Shown in pieces: positions 35,342 to 45,007 of a stretch of DNA of 64,000 bases. The position numbers and the translations under genes are program-made. The notes under the pieces are model-generated. The model saw nothing but the letters and a program-made list of their open reading frames with translations, had not been told where the DNA came from and ran no database searches. Source of the stretch: Bartonella senegalensis OS02 (GTDB lineage: Bacteria > Pseudomonadota > Alphaproteobacteria > Rhizobiales > Rhizobiaceae). Where the stretch lies: assembly GCF_000312545.1 (NCBI RefSeq), contig NZ_HE997540.1, positions 417,794 through 481,793 on the forward strand, in the 5' to 3' direction. Numbering within the stretch: position 1 is the stretch's first letter; each line of letters begins with the position of its first letter.

Positions 35342-35491
35342 ATGAACACTTACAATAATGGGAAAACAACTTCATCTAAAAGCCGTCACAATACAATGCC
35401 CTCAAACACTGGAAAGAAATCCATCCAAAGTGATCAGGCTAACACTCGCCAACGCGCGTCAAAATCAGAGCGGAAGACAACAAAAAGTTAA
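35342..35491 (+). CDS. Small basic Ser/Thr-rich protein (49 residues)
   Basis: A very good ribosome-binding site, AAAAGGAG, lies seven bases before the ATG, and the frame ends in TAA followed by a stem-loop. The predicted product is 49 residues, lacks hydrophobic segments and is rich in Lys, Arg, Ser, Thr, Asn and Gln. I do not recognise a family. The strength of the start signal and the terminator argue that it is a real gene. A nucleic-acid-binding role would fit its charge, but nothing more can be said. Confidence 0.6.
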   Translation: MNTYNNGKTTSSKSRHNTMPSNTGKKSIQSDQANTRQRASKSERKTTKS

Positions 35492-35515
35492 TTCCCTTAA
35501 TTTTACATAACCTAC

Positions 35516-35550
35516 GGAAAGAATTGGAATGTTATCCTCCAATTCCTTCC
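35516..35550 (+). terminator. Stem-loop after the small basic protein gene
   Basis: GAATTGGA (35521-35528) pairs with TCCAATTC (35538-35545); four more pairs GGAA/TTCC continue past one mismatch. T-rich sequence follows. It could serve the small gene and, from the other side, guaB. Confidence 0.55.
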
Positions 35551-35669
35551 CTTTATGCTTTTGAGATTATTGTACCAAATCACAAGAGAAAAAAAGATCT
35601 TTTCCGTATTGTTTTTCTAAAAGGTCTTTTCTTTGATGCCTTTGAAAAATGACTCTAAGCTTTTACACA

Positions 35670-37169
35670 TTAAACAGGTCTGCGATAATTGGGACTTTCT
35701 CGTGTAATCGCAACATCATGTGTATGACTTTCATGGAGTCCAGCATTCGTAATACGAACAAATGTCGCTTTTTCTCGAAACTCCGCTAGATTTTTTGCTC
35801 CAACATATCCCATCGAAGCACGCAACCCACCAGCCAGCTGATGCAAAACCGACGCTATCGGCCCTTTATAAGCAACTTGACCCTCAACGCCCTCAGGCAC
35901 CAATTTAAGCTCATCACAAACTTCATCTTGAAAATAACGATCTGCTGATCCCCTCGCCATAGCGCCAACCGATCCCATACCGCGATAGGCTTTAAAAGAC
36001 CTTCCTTGATAAAGATAAACTTCACCAGGGCTTTCTTCTGTACCCGCTAAAAGAGAGCCGATCATAGCAGAACAGGCACCGCCCGCCAAAGCTTTAGCAA
36101 AATCACCCGAAGCTTTGATCCCACCATCAGCAATGATAGGTATACCTACTTTATCAGCAACCTCTGCAGCACTCATAATGGCTGCAAGTTGCGGAACACC
36201 AACCCCTGCAACAATGCGTGTTGTACAAATAGAACCAGGTCCAATACCAACTTTTACAGCATCTGCACCACTATCAATCAAAGCTTGTGTTGCTTGTGGA
36301 GTTGCTACATTCCCAGCAATAACAGCGGGAGAAAACGCCATTTTTTTGACACGTTCAACTGTTTCTAATACACGCTGTGAATGTCCGTGCGCTGTATCAA
36401 TGACCAGCACATCCACTCCTGCATCAATTAATCGTTCAGCCCGTTCAACGCCATCATTGCCGACACTCATTGCAGCGGCAACACGCAAACGCCCTTGCGA
36501 ATCCTTGGCAGCGTTTGGATTTAATTGTGCTTTTTCAATATCCTTCACTGTTATCAAGCCAACACAGCGATTGTGTTCATCTACAACCAATAATTTTTCA
36601 ATACGGTGATGGTGTAAAAGGTACTTTGCTTCATTAAGTTGGACATTTTCACGCACTGTGATTAAATTTTCATGCGTCATTAATTCATAAATTTTTTGTT
36701 TTAAATCTGATGCAAAACGTACATCTCTATTCGTCAAGATACCAACAAGCCGTCCAGCAGTCTCACCTTTAGTACCATTTTCAACAACCGGAATACCCGA
36801 GATACCGTGAGAGCGCATTAAGGCTTTTGCCTCTTCAAGTGTTGCATCTGGACCAATCGTTACCGGATTAACAACCATACCAGATTCAAACTTTTTTACT
36901 TGACGGACTTCTTCAGCCTGCTCTGTAGGAGACATATTACGATGGATAACGCCAAGACCACCAGCTTGAGCCATAGCAATTGCCAAACGCGATTCTGTCA
37001 CAGTATCCATTGCCGCAGAAAGCAACGGCAAATTGAGCTTAATATCGGCTGCAATACGAGTGCTAAGATCTACTTGACTAGGCATGACAAGAGAATGACC
37101 CGGCTGTAAAAGCACATCATCAAACGTTAACGCCAGTTCACCTGTCCCCGTTTCAACAATCTTTGCCAT
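35670..37169 (-). CDS. guaB: Inosine-5'-monophosphate dehydrogenase
   Basis: GuaB oxidises IMP to XMP, the rate-setting step of GMP synthesis. The catalytic Cys lies in [15 protein letters not shown] (about residue 310). A CBS-domain pair (about 95-215) interrupts the barrel, and the flap contains [20 protein letters not shown]. The start at 37169 gives 499 residues with AAAGGA upstream; the frame is open to 37220. The leader holds a direct repeat that duplicates the ribosome-binding-like sequence. Confidence 0.97.
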   Translation of the reverse strand: MAKIVETGTGELALTFDDVLLQPGHSLVMPSQVDLSTRIAADIKLNLPLLSAAMDTVTESRLAIAMAQAGGLGVIHRNMSPTEQAEEVRQVKKFESGMVVNPVTIGPDATLEEAKALMRSHGISGIPVVENGTKGETAGRLVGILTNRDVRFASDLKQKIYELMTHENLITVRENVQLNEAKYLLHHHRIEKLLVVDEHNRCVGLITVKDIEKAQLNPNAAKDSQGRLRVAAAMSVGNDGVERAERLIDAGVDVLVIDTAHGHSQRVLETVERVKKMAFSPAVIAGNVATPQATQALIDSGADAVKVGIGPGSICTTRIVAGVGVPQLAAIMSAAEVADKVGIPIIADGGIKASGDFAKALAGGACSAMIGSLLAGTEESPGEVYLYQGRSFKAYRGMGSVGAMARGSADRYFQDEVCDELKLVPEGVEGQVAYKGPIASVLHQLAGGLRASMGYVGAKNLAEFREKATFVRITNAGLHESHTHDVAITRESPNYRRPV

Positions 37170-37179
37170 AGCCAAATTT

Positions 37180-37216
37180 CCTTTATATAATAAAAAAACC
37201 TTTATATAACAAAAAA
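37180..37216. repeat. Tandem direct repeat in the guaB leader
   Basis: Two 18-19 bp units, CCTTTATATAATAAAAAAA and CCTTTATATAACAAAAAA, lie head to tail just before guaB. On the guaB strand each contains TATAAAGG, so a second ribosome-binding-like sequence has been created. Confidence 0.6.
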
Positions 37217-37340
37217 CCATCAGTAGTTTTAAAATACAACTGCGGCTCTCATAAATTGTGGATTGGCACAGAATTATGCCATGCTAGAAAAAAAATGAAA
37301 AGAAAAAGAAAAATAATTTTCCGATTATAGTTTATAAGAT

Positions 37341-38912
37341 TTACAATTGTGATTCAATCGGCAACCAACCTATTATTTTCGCAAATGCACGACGCCAAAA
37401 ATTGCTCTCTGGCTCATAATCAATGCTACACTGTTTTTCGTTTTCAATAAAATCCCAATAAATGCGATTATTGTCATTAAGACGGAGATGATAACTCATT
37501 TCACCCGTCGTTTCTTCAGCAAAAAGCAAATCTAACCTCGTTGTAATCGGGGCACATTCAAAAAGAATACCCATTTCTGTATTCAACGCAGCTGATCTCG
37601 GATCAAAGTTTAAAGACCCAATAAAAGCGGTTTTACGGTCAACTAAAAAAGCTTTGGTATGTAAACTAGACTTACTTGATCGAAATAGTCGTAACCCATG
37701 CATATTTCCATCTGGTTTTAACTCATAGAGCTTAACACCACTTTTTAATAACGCTTTACGATACGGTACATAACCACCATGCACAAGCGCCACATCAGTA
37801 GCTGCTAAGGAATTCGTAAGAATTTTGACATCAACACCTTTTGAAACCAAATTGCTAAAATGCTGCGTACCTAACTTACCAGGAACAAAATAAGGTGATG
37901 TAATCTGAACCGTTTTTTGGGCATCTTTAATAACCTTTAAGAGTACTTTCATGAGCCAATTTTCTGCTTTTTTGCGTAATGCCTTTTCCGGAGGATCAGA
38001 AAGAACAACAACTTTATCTGCCAAAAACAATCGCTTTCCTGTATGAATAAAACAGTCAAAATTAATATGCTTTTTGACATAATCTAGATAAACTTTTGCA
38101 GACTTAGAATGACGAAATTGTCGTAATTTTTCTTTCCAATAGCCAAGGTCACTTGCACTTTTAGGAATAACCAAAGTATGAATTGGTAAAACGACAGCGC
38201 TATTCCAAAAATCATCAAAGATATTTTCTACCTTTTTAACCGAAGGACCAATTAACATCAGATCTAAGTCTCGAAAATGTGATTCTTTACCAGCATCAAA
38301 ATAAGAATCTGCAAGATTGCGTCCCCCTACAAAAGCCACACGGCCATCAACAATAAAAGCCTTATTATGCATTCGGCGTGTTACAGTAATTGCCCGTAAT
38401 ATAATCTCTAAACCACGGCGTAACCCACCCTTACGCGATCGCCCTGGGTTAAACATTCTCACTTCAATATGAGGATGTTTATCTAGCGCCATATAAGCTG
38501 GATCACGCGCCTGAGCGTTAATATCATCTAAAAGAAGCCGCACGCGAACACCACGATCAGCTGCCTCCACAATTTCACTTAATAATAAGCGCCCCGTTAA
38601 ATCATCGTCCCAAATATAATACATGAGATCAAGACTACGCCCAGCCTGTGCTGCTCCTACCGCACGAACACAAAACGCATCCAAGTTGCTGATGATGAGT
38701 GAAAGGGCGTCTTTCTCAACTCCCAACCCATCAGTTTCCTCCGCTAATTGATTGATTATACGGTCAAACTTGGTTTCATTTTTCTGAACAGTCAGCGCAT
38801 AAGAACACTCTCCCCGAGCATTTTCAATAAAACGTCCATAAGTGTAAATTGCTAACATAGACGCAATAAAAAAAAATGTGATAAAACTGATAACAATCTG
38901 TAAAAGAGTCAA
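37341..38912 (-). CDS. Phospholipase D family protein (cardiolipin-synthase-like)
   Basis: Two HKD motifs mark a phospholipase D-superfamily enzyme: HNKAFIVDG (residues 182-190) followed by GGRNLADSYF, and HTKAFLVDR (about 418-426) followed by GSLNFDPRS. One N-terminal membrane segment (about 5-25) anchors it to the inner membrane. The layout resembles cardiolipin synthase C and related proteins. It has 523 residues. Whether it makes cardiolipin or cleaves phospholipids or nucleic acids is not decided by the sequence. Confidence 0.88.
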   Translation of the reverse strand: MTLLQIVISFITFFFIASMLAIYTYGRFIENARGECSYALTVQKNETKFDRIINQLAEETDGLGVEKDALSLIISNLDAFCVRAVGAAQAGRSLDLMYYIWDDDLTGRLLLSEIVEAADRGVRVRLLLDDINAQARDPAYMALDKHPHIEVRMFNPGRSRKGGLRRGLEIILRAITVTRRMHNKAFIVDGRVAFVGGRNLADSYFDAGKESHFRDLDLMLIGPSVKKVENIFDDFWNSAVVLPIHTLVIPKSASDLGYWKEKLRQFRHSKSAKVYLDYVKKHINFDCFIHTGKRLFLADKVVVLSDPPEKALRKKAENWLMKVLLKVIKDAQKTVQITSPYFVPGKLGTQHFSNLVSKGVDVKILTNSLAATDVALVHGGYVPYRKALLKSGVKLYELKPDGNMHGLRLFRSSKSSLHTKAFLVDRKTAFIGSLNFDPRSAALNTEMGILFECAPITTRLDLLFAEETTGEMSYHLRLNDNNRIYWDFIENEKQCSIDYEPESNFWRRAFAKIIGWLPIESQL

Positions 38913-38983
38913 AGAAAATCAACTTTCCATTTTTAAGCCATCGCACTACTCTAGAGAGAAACCCAAAACAACTAAGATCAGTG

Positions 38984-39013
38984 ATTCTACCTTAATCGTG
39001 CCAAAGGTAGAAT
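38984..39013. repeat. 10-bp inverted repeat upstream of the phospholipase D gene
   Basis: ATTCTACCTT (38984-38993) and AAGGTAGAAT (39004-39013) are perfect complements around a 10-base loop. No T-run follows on either strand, so an operator is as likely as a terminator. Confidence 0.4.
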
Positions 39014-39152
39014 GTCATTTCTTGATTAAGAGAATATAAACCCAACGCCAATGATTCTAGAATTTTAGCTTCAATGCAAAAAAACGTGAAGGATATCCTT
39101 ATCATCTTAAAGTCAAACTGAGCTGAAGTCATGAAAATTGAAAACAATTTGA

Positions 39153-39272
39153 TCAAATAAAATCTACACTCATCGCGTTTACAAAATTATCCTCAATCCT
39201 AAGCTCTGCAATACATGACATTCCTTTTAAAAGCTTAAACTGCTCTGCTGCTTTCATCAAAAGCTTCTGCAT
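39153..39272 (-). CDS. Possible small ORF downstream of the NtrC-like gene
   Basis: Starting at ATG 39272 the frame encodes 39 residues (MQKLLMKAAEQFKLLKGMSC and so on to the stop at 39153) with protein-like composition. The same frame is open upstream to about 39308, just past three stop codons after the NtrC-like gene. AGAAGAA precedes the ATG. It may be a real small gene or a leftover of a longer one. No family was recognised. Confidence 0.3.
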   Translation of the reverse strand: MQKLLMKAAEQFKLLKGMSCIAELRIEDNFVNAMSVDFI

Positions 39273-39320
39273 TTCTTCTGAAAACGCATACTCATTATGA
39301 ATAGAAATTCATCATGGATT

Positions 39321-40706
39321 TCACTTCCGTTCTTGATTGTTTATTGCTCTCAACCCCTCTATTTTTCGATAAAGGGTAGAACGCCCTATACGAAGACGGC
39401 GTGCAATCTCACTCATACGTCCATTATAATGTTTAAATGCTTTTTCAATAATATCGCGTTCCATCTCAGCAAAAGTACGAACATGTCCGTCAACATCCAA
39501 AAACCTTACCGATTCTTGCTCTTGATTCTCTTGTATATTACTTTCAATAATATTTGGAACACTCATTAATGAATTTCCCATTAATTGTGGGAAATCTCGA
39601 ACAGTTAACAATGGCCCATCACTAAGCAAAATCGCACGAAATAAAAAATTTTCAAGTTCGTTCCGATTACCAGGCCAATCATATTGCATAAGCAATGAAA
39701 GAGCCGAACCTGCTAAACCATGTACATGCGATCGCCCTGTTTCTGTAATAATGCGATCAACCAAACGTTGTGTAAGATCTGGAAAATCATCCCTTAATTC
39801 TCGTAAAGCAGGAACACTTATAGATAATTGGGAAAACTGTTCAAACAAACTTTGCAAAAAAAAGCCTTCTTTAACAAGATCAGAAAGCCGTGACGTTGAA
39901 ATTGCAATAATCCGAAAAGAAAAAGCTTTTTCCTTCGTCGCCTTTTCTCTTTCCTTCAAGTAATTAGTGAAACGCTTTTGCTGTATAGGCTCGAGTCGAT
40001 CAACATCACAAAGGCACAGTGTCCCCTTTTCAAGAAAAGAAACCAGTGGTAAAAATTCTTCAAACCACTGGCGATTTTCTTCTTTTGGATTAGCGATAGC
40101 TCGACATTGGAAGCGAATAAAATCTCCCTCTGACAACAAACCCTCATGATGAATAATGCGTGCTAATGTTTCGCGCCCCGTTCCACATTCTCCCTCTATC
40201 AAAAGATTCTGTAAAGAAAACGCAGCTCTCTTCGATTGCTCTAAAACTATCTGCATTGCACTACTTTTTATGGAGAGGTCAGAAAATCGTAAATGATTTT
40301 CATTTTTTCGCCGAATATAATGAACCTCACGCTCCAGTGCAGAAATGAGAGCAAGAGTATCTAACGTGACTCTCAACCTTAGCAAGGTCACTGGATGAAT
40401 CCAATAATCAATAGCTCCAGCGGTTAAAGCTTTCTGGAGTAATTCCTGATTTTCTTGTTGTGCTATCACAACAATAGGAACAGTAACACCCGCAACTCTG
40501 ATCATTTTAATCAAATCACCCACACTCAAATCGCTCATGACAACATCAAGGAGTGCAAGCACAATATTTTTACGTCTGTGTAAAAGATCGATCGTACGGA
40601 GGCCATTTTCTGCTTCAATAACACGGTAACCAAAACCGCGCAGCATAGCAGAAAGCTCTAAACGCCTCCCATAATCTTCACTCGCAACAAGAATGGGACC
40701 AACCAT
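39321..40706 (-). CDS. Degenerate NtrC-type response regulator
   Basis: The layout is receiver, AAA+ domain, Fis-type helix-turn-helix, as in sigma-54 activators. The receiver keeps Asp54, but the conserved Lys before Pro is His (IHPV). The AAA+ domain is eroded: Walker A reads GECGTGRE (Lys to Arg, 172-179), Walker B reads CLCDVD (Glu to Val, 231-236) and the GAFTGA sigma-54 contact loop is missing. The C-terminal helix-turn-helix EIARRLRIGRSTLYRKIEGL is intact. It probably still binds DNA but not as a sigma-54 activator. The start at 40706 follows AAGGAG; the frame is open to 40850. Confidence 0.88.
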   Translation of the reverse strand: MVGPILVASEDYGRRLELSAMLRGFGYRVIEAENGLRTIDLLHRRKNIVLALLDVVMSDLSVGDLIKMIRVAGVTVPIVVIAQQENQELLQKALTAGAIDYWIHPVTLLRLRVTLDTLALISALEREVHYIRRKNENHLRFSDLSIKSSAMQIVLEQSKRAAFSLQNLLIEGECGTGRETLARIIHHEGLLSEGDFIRFQCRAIANPKEENRQWFEEFLPLVSFLEKGTLCLCDVDRLEPIQQKRFTNYLKEREKATKEKAFSFRIIAISTSRLSDLVKEGFFLQSLFEQFSQLSISVPALRELRDDFPDLTQRLVDRIITETGRSHVHGLAGSALSLLMQYDWPGNRNELENFLFRAILLSDGPLLTVRDFPQLMGNSLMSVPNIIESNIQENQEQESVRFLDVDGHVRTFAEMERDIIEKAFKHYNGRMSEIARRLRIGRSTLYRKIEGLRAINNQERK

Positions 40707-40950
40707 AATTTTAATAATCTCCTTTGAGACTACTAAGCAGCTTAATGTAAGAATCGTTGTAAACCATAAGAAATATTTCACCTCTTGTGTTTCACATGTG
40801 AATTTCACCAAGCGGGTAATTAAATACAACATTACGGCATTTTTTTCCATTTTTTTGCTTTTTCATTGATTTTCATCAAATTTTTCATATTGACTCATGG
40901 AGTAATTTAACAATCTTATAGAAATAAAAGAGCAGAATAACACAAATAGA

Positions 40951-41319
40951 GTGAAAAAAATGAAGCATACTTGCCGTATTTTATGTCTTATAATCACCGC
41001 TTTGGGATTAGGTTCCTGTGGCTTTTCGCAATATTATGGCCAAAATATGCCAACTGGAATTGATGGAAAATGGCTTGATGAAAACGGCATTATTTCTTCT
41101 TTCCACAATGGTGTTTTTGAAACGCGAGCAGCAGATACAGAAGAAAAACTATCAGAAGGTACCTATAATTATATCAGTGCTCAACATATAGAAATTGAAA
41201 TACGCTCCATTCTTCGTGGAACAATATCTAAAGTTAGTTGTATGATATCGCATAACGCAACACAACTTCTCTGTACATCACAGACAGGAACACAATTTTT
41301 TCTTAAGCGAACATTTTAA
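40951..41319 (+). CDS. omp10: Outer membrane lipoprotein, Brucella Omp10 type
   Basis: A lipoprotein signal peptide ends in the lipobox LGLGSC (Cys about residue 23), so the mature protein is lipidated. The body matches Brucella Omp10 as I recall it: GIDGKWLDENGIISSFHNG, FETRAADTEEKLSEGTY, and IEIRSILRGTISKVSC. Omp10 is a minor surface antigen. The start may be GTG at 40951 or ATG at 40960; no strong ribosome-binding site decides between them. A stem-loop terminator follows. Confidence 0.87.
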   Translation: MKKMKHTCRILCLIITALGLGSCGFSQYYGQNMPTGIDGKWLDENGIISSFHNGVFETRAADTEEKLSEGTYNYISAQHIEIEIRSILRGTISKVSCMISHNATQLLCTSQTGTQFFLKRTF

Positions 41320-41386
41320 TTAAAATAAACCAAGTCAAAGCTTCTATGAGAAATATGGAAAGCATCCTTATAACAGGGGGGGGAAC

Positions 41387-41410
41387 AAATCTCCCCCTTT
41401 AGGGAGATTT
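41387..41410 (+). terminator. Stem-loop terminator between omp10 and kdsD
   Basis: AAATCTCCC pairs with GGGAGATTT across a six-base loop. It lies between two convergent genes. A run of eight G just upstream (41376-41383) is a possible slippage site. Confidence 0.6.
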
Positions 41411-41535
41411 CTTTGAAAATACGAAAAATATTCCTCTTTTTCCAAAAATATTTCAATAAAGCTGTTGTATAGAAAAGGTTTTGTTATTTTGGAATCTTGC
41501 ACAAAACAAAATTTTATCGGATGTGTTTTTTTTAC

Positions 41536-42531
41536 TTAAACAGCACCAATACGTAAAAGATCGTGAAAATGGACAATTCCTAACGGCTTCTTATCTTCAA
41601 CCACAAAAAAAGCTCCAATATGGTGATCATTAATAAAAGCTGTTGCAGCACCAACCAGTGTATTCGGCTCGACAATCTTAGGATCCTTGGTCATCACCTC
41701 ATCAACAGTAAATTTTGATAAATTAAAATGCATGTTGCGTGCAAGATCACCATCCGTCACAATTCCAATTAATTCACCTTCTTGATTCACAACGCCAACA
41801 CAGCCAAAATGTTTTTCAACCAAAACATTCATAGCTTCAGTCATGGTTGTACCTTGCACAACTAAAGGAATACTTTCGCCTCTATGCATAATATCACGCA
41901 CATATTTAAGACTTGCACCAAGAGAACCACCAGGATGATAAATTTTAAAATCCTTTGCAGTAAAATCACGCATTTCTAAAAGAGCAACAGCTAATGCATC
42001 TCCCATCGCCAATTGCATAATTGTTGAAGTTGTAGGTGCAAGTCCATGGGGACAAGCTTCTTCTATCTTTGGCAATAAGAGTACAATATCTGCTTGCCGC
42101 GCTAATACAGAACGCTCCCCCGATGTCATGGCAATTAGTGGTGTGCGAAAACGCGCTGCATGATTTATAATGCCACTTAATTCCAAGGTTTCGCCTGACC
42201 ATGACAGGGCAAGAATAACATTGTCAGATCCAATCATACCAAGGTCACCATGATTGGCTTCTGCAGCATGGACAAAAAAGGCAGGTGTTCCAGTCGAAGC
42301 TAAGGTTGCAGCAATTTTTGCACCTATATGACCACTCTTGCCAAGACCAGTAATGACCACGTGACCATTAGCATTTCTGATGGTTTGAACAGCAGCTTGA
42401 AAAGCAGAAGAAAGATTTCCAAGCAAAGCTGCTTCAAGGACTTTAAGCCCCTGTGTTTCACTGGCAATTGTTTTTAGCGCCGATGTAACAGCGCTTTGTA
42501 AGACTAACATATGGGAAGACTGTATTGTCAT
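41536..42531 (-). CDS. kdsD: Arabinose-5-phosphate isomerase (KdsD/KpsF family)
   Basis: The enzyme interconverts ribulose-5-phosphate and arabinose-5-phosphate, the precursor of Kdo in lipopolysaccharide. An N-terminal SIS sugar-isomerase domain (GLGKSGHIGAKIAATLASTG, SWSGETLEL) is followed by a pair of CBS domains (from about residue 205). The HHAAEANHGDLG-type loop is present as VHAAEANHGDLGMI. The 331 residues are standard. The neighbouring galU also serves envelope sugar synthesis. Confidence 0.93.
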   Translation of the reverse strand: MTIQSSHMLVLQSAVTSALKTIASETQGLKVLEAALLGNLSSAFQAAVQTIRNANGHVVITGLGKSGHIGAKIAATLASTGTPAFFVHAAEANHGDLGMIGSDNVILALSWSGETLELSGIINHAARFRTPLIAMTSGERSVLARQADIVLLLPKIEEACPHGLAPTTSTIMQLAMGDALAVALLEMRDFTAKDFKIYHPGGSLGASLKYVRDIMHRGESIPLVVQGTTMTEAMNVLVEKHFGCVGVVNQEGELIGIVTDGDLARNMHFNLSKFTVDEVMTKDPKIVEPNTLVGAATAFINDHHIGAFFVVEDKKPLGIVHFHDLLRIGAV

Positions 42532-42569
42532 GATTAAATTTGATAAATGAATTTCATGAGAAACCTATA

Positions 42570-43466
42570 TCATTTTTCCATTTTAATGATTTCTAGTAAA
42601 TTTTTCAATGAGGCAGAAACTTGGCTGTGCATATCAGGGTGTGCTAAAGAAAATGCAACGTTAGCTTCAATAAAACCAGCTTTAGAACCACAATCAAATG
42701 TGCGCCCCTCTAACTGAAAACCAAAAAAATCTTGTTCATTTGAAAGCTGCTCCATCGCATCTGTTAACTGAATTTCATTTCCTGCTCCTCGCTCTTGAAG
42801 GGAGAGAATCTTAAAAATTTCTGGCTGCAAGATATAACGCCCATTGATGTATAAATTCGATGGTGCTGTTCCTTTTGTTGGTTTTTCTACCATTTTTGTA
42901 ATTTCAAAACCATTTGCAATCGATTTGCCTTTTCCAACAATACCATATTTATGTGCTTCTCTAGGAGAACACTCCTGAACCGCAATAATATTACCCCCAG
43001 CGGTTTTCTCGTAAAGATTGATCATCTCAGAAAGGCAATTCTTTTTAGCCTGTATCAGCATATCCGGTAACAATAAAGCAAAAGGTTCCTCCCCAACTAA
43101 CTCACGTGCGCACCAAAGCGCATGTCCTAGCCCTAAAGGCTGCTGTTGCCTCGTGAAAGAAGTTGTCCCCGGTGGAGGTTGTAAAGCTTGTAAATGATCA
43201 AGTTCTTCTCTTTTGCCACGTTCAGCAAGTGTTGTATATAATTCAACTTGCGCATCAAAATAATCCTCGATAACTGCTTTGTTGCGCCCAGTCACAAAAA
43301 TAAAATGCTCAAGACCTGCTTCACGTGCTTCATCTACGACATATTGAATAACGGGCTTATCAACAATGGGGAGCATTTCTTTAGGAATTGTTTTTGTTGC
43401 AGGAAGAAAACGCGTACCAAGACCCGCTACGGGAAATACTGCTTTCCGAATTTTACGCACTCTCAT
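42570..43466 (-). CDS. galU: UTP-glucose-1-phosphate uridylyltransferase
   Basis: GalU makes UDP-glucose for surface polysaccharides and lipids. The nucleotide-binding signature [20 protein letters not shown] is at the N-terminus. The further conserved blocks [12 protein letters not shown] and [14 protein letters not shown] follow. The 298 residues are standard. It lies 38 bases upstream of kdsD on the same strand and is probably co-transcribed with it. Confidence 0.96.
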   Translation of the reverse strand: MRVRKIRKAVFPVAGLGTRFLPATKTIPKEMLPIVDKPVIQYVVDEAREAGLEHFIFVTGRNKAVIEDYFDAQVELYTTLAERGKREELDHLQALQPPPGTTSFTRQQQPLGLGHALWCARELVGEEPFALLLPDMLIQAKKNCLSEMINLYEKTAGGNIIAVQECSPREAHKYGIVGKGKSIANGFEITKMVEKPTKGTAPSNLYINGRYILQPEIFKILSLQERGAGNEIQLTDAMEQLSNEQDFFGFQLEGRTFDCGSKAGFIEANVAFSLAHPDMHSQVSASLKNLLEIIKMEK

Positions 43467-43727
43467 TCTCCCGATTTATCTTATAACTTCATGATTTCAT
43501 TTAGCTAGGTTTTTACTAAATGGTAAAAAAGATATCATATTGTTTTAATTGCCATTATAATGGACAGGAAAAAGATGCAAGAGTATGATAGTTTATTGAG
43601 AGTATTCCTTTAAAACAAATAATCTATTTTAGCCTTTTTTATTCGCTTGATAACATCATTCATAAAGCCAAATACACAAATGAAGTCCTTGTACATCAAA
43701 ATACTTGAATATTGAGGGGAGTTTAAA

Positions 43728-44984
43728 ATGCAAAAAACAGAATCTAAAATTTTCTCTTCTTCAGAAAAATCAATAAATCCGAGAACTCTTACCCTTGGTT
43801 TAGCAGCTCTTTTCTCTGCTTTTTTAATGTTTTTTGCACCACTTTCATACGCTAATGGTAGTTTTCAACAGTGGATTAAAGAATTTAAAAAAGTCGCTCT
43901 CGCCAATAATATTTTACCCTCTACATTTGAGATGGCTTTTAAAGGCATCAACACAATTGATCCAGAAGTTTTAAAAAAAGCCGCATACCAACCAGAATTT
44001 GTTGATCCTTCATGGAACTATTTTGACAATCGTGTTCACACCATTGCAATTGTGGAAGGACAAAGCCAAACTCAAAAATGGCAAAAGTGGCTTCCTCAAA
44101 TTGAGAAACGTTTTGGCGTTGACCGTAATATCCTTCTAGCTATTTGGTCAATGGAAAGCAATTATGGAAAAGTTTTAGCAAATAAAAATGCGATGCGTGA
44201 TACCATTCGCTCACTAGCAACTTTAGCCTATGCTGATCAAAAACGCGCAAAATACGCACACGCGCAACTCATTGCTGCCATGACAATCCTTCAAAGCGGT
44301 GAAATTACACGTGCGCAACTTACTGGCTCTTGGGCTGGTGCAATGGGACATACGCAATTTATTCCAAGCAGTTATCTCGCTTATGCCATTGATATGGATG
44401 GAGATGGACGACGTGATATTTGGACCTCTGTTCCAGATGCCCTCGCAACCGCTGCTAATCTTCTCTATAGGAATGGTTGGCAGTCTAAACTTCCTTGGGG
44501 TATAGAAGTTAAATTGCCGCAAGGAAAAAAACTCCCTGAAGATTGGCATTCCTTTGAAAAATGGACAAAGCTGGGTTTAAAACAGGCAAATGGACAACCT
44601 TTACCTTCATCCTCTGAACACGCAATATTGAAATATCCAGATGGACCAGAAGGACCTATATTTTTGGTAACAAAAAATTTCTTCGTTCTTAAACGTTATA
44701 ATAATGCAGATCGTTATGCTTTCGCTGTTGCCCTTCTCGCTAACCGTATTGCTGGACATCCTGGATTGGTTCAAGACTGGCAACGACCATTTCAACCTCT
44801 TACTTTCCATGAATGCAAAGAACTGCAATCTCGCTTAGCAGAACTTGGCTATTATAAAGGAGAAGTCGATGGCAAAATCGGTACAGCCTCTCGAGAAGCA
44901 CTGAAAGCTTTTCAGCTGCGCCACGGCTTAACGGCAAATGGATATCCAACACCTGAAGTTCTCTTTCTTCTTCGAAAACGGTAA
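43728..44984 (+). CDS. Lytic murein transglycosylase, MltB family
   Basis: The enzyme cleaves peptidoglycan glycan strands in the periplasm. A hydrophobic signal segment (about residues 20-42, ending SYA-NG) is followed by the MltB-type SLT domain with catalytic Glu143 in WSMESNYGK and AGAMGHTQFIPSSY. A C-terminal peptidoglycan-binding domain (about 355-415) carries LGYYKGEVDGKIG. The 418 residues fit the alphaproteobacterial form with this extra domain. Confidence 0.92.
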   Translation: MQKTESKIFSSSEKSINPRTLTLGLAALFSAFLMFFAPLSYANGSFQQWIKEFKKVALANNILPSTFEMAFKGINTIDPEVLKKAAYQPEFVDPSWNYFDNRVHTIAIVEGQSQTQKWQKWLPQIEKRFGVDRNILLAIWSMESNYGKVLANKNAMRDTIRSLATLAYADQKRAKYAHAQLIAAMTILQSGEITRAQLTGSWAGAMGHTQFIPSSYLAYAIDMDGDGRRDIWTSVPDALATAANLLYRNGWQSKLPWGIEVKLPQGKKLPEDWHSFEKWTKLGLKQANGQPLPSSSEHAILKYPDGPEGPIFLVTKNFFVLKRYNNADRYAFAVALLANRIAGHPGLVQDWQRPFQPLTFHECKELQSRLAELGYYKGEVDGKIGTASREALKAFQLRHGLTANGYPTPEVLFLLRKR

Positions 44985-45007
44985 AACGATAATTTGGAGT
45001 AAAATGT

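Noticed and set aside
36115-36609. 164-codon open frame on the plus strand.
   Set aside because: It lies wholly antisense to guaB, has no ribosome-binding site and its composition follows from guaB codons.
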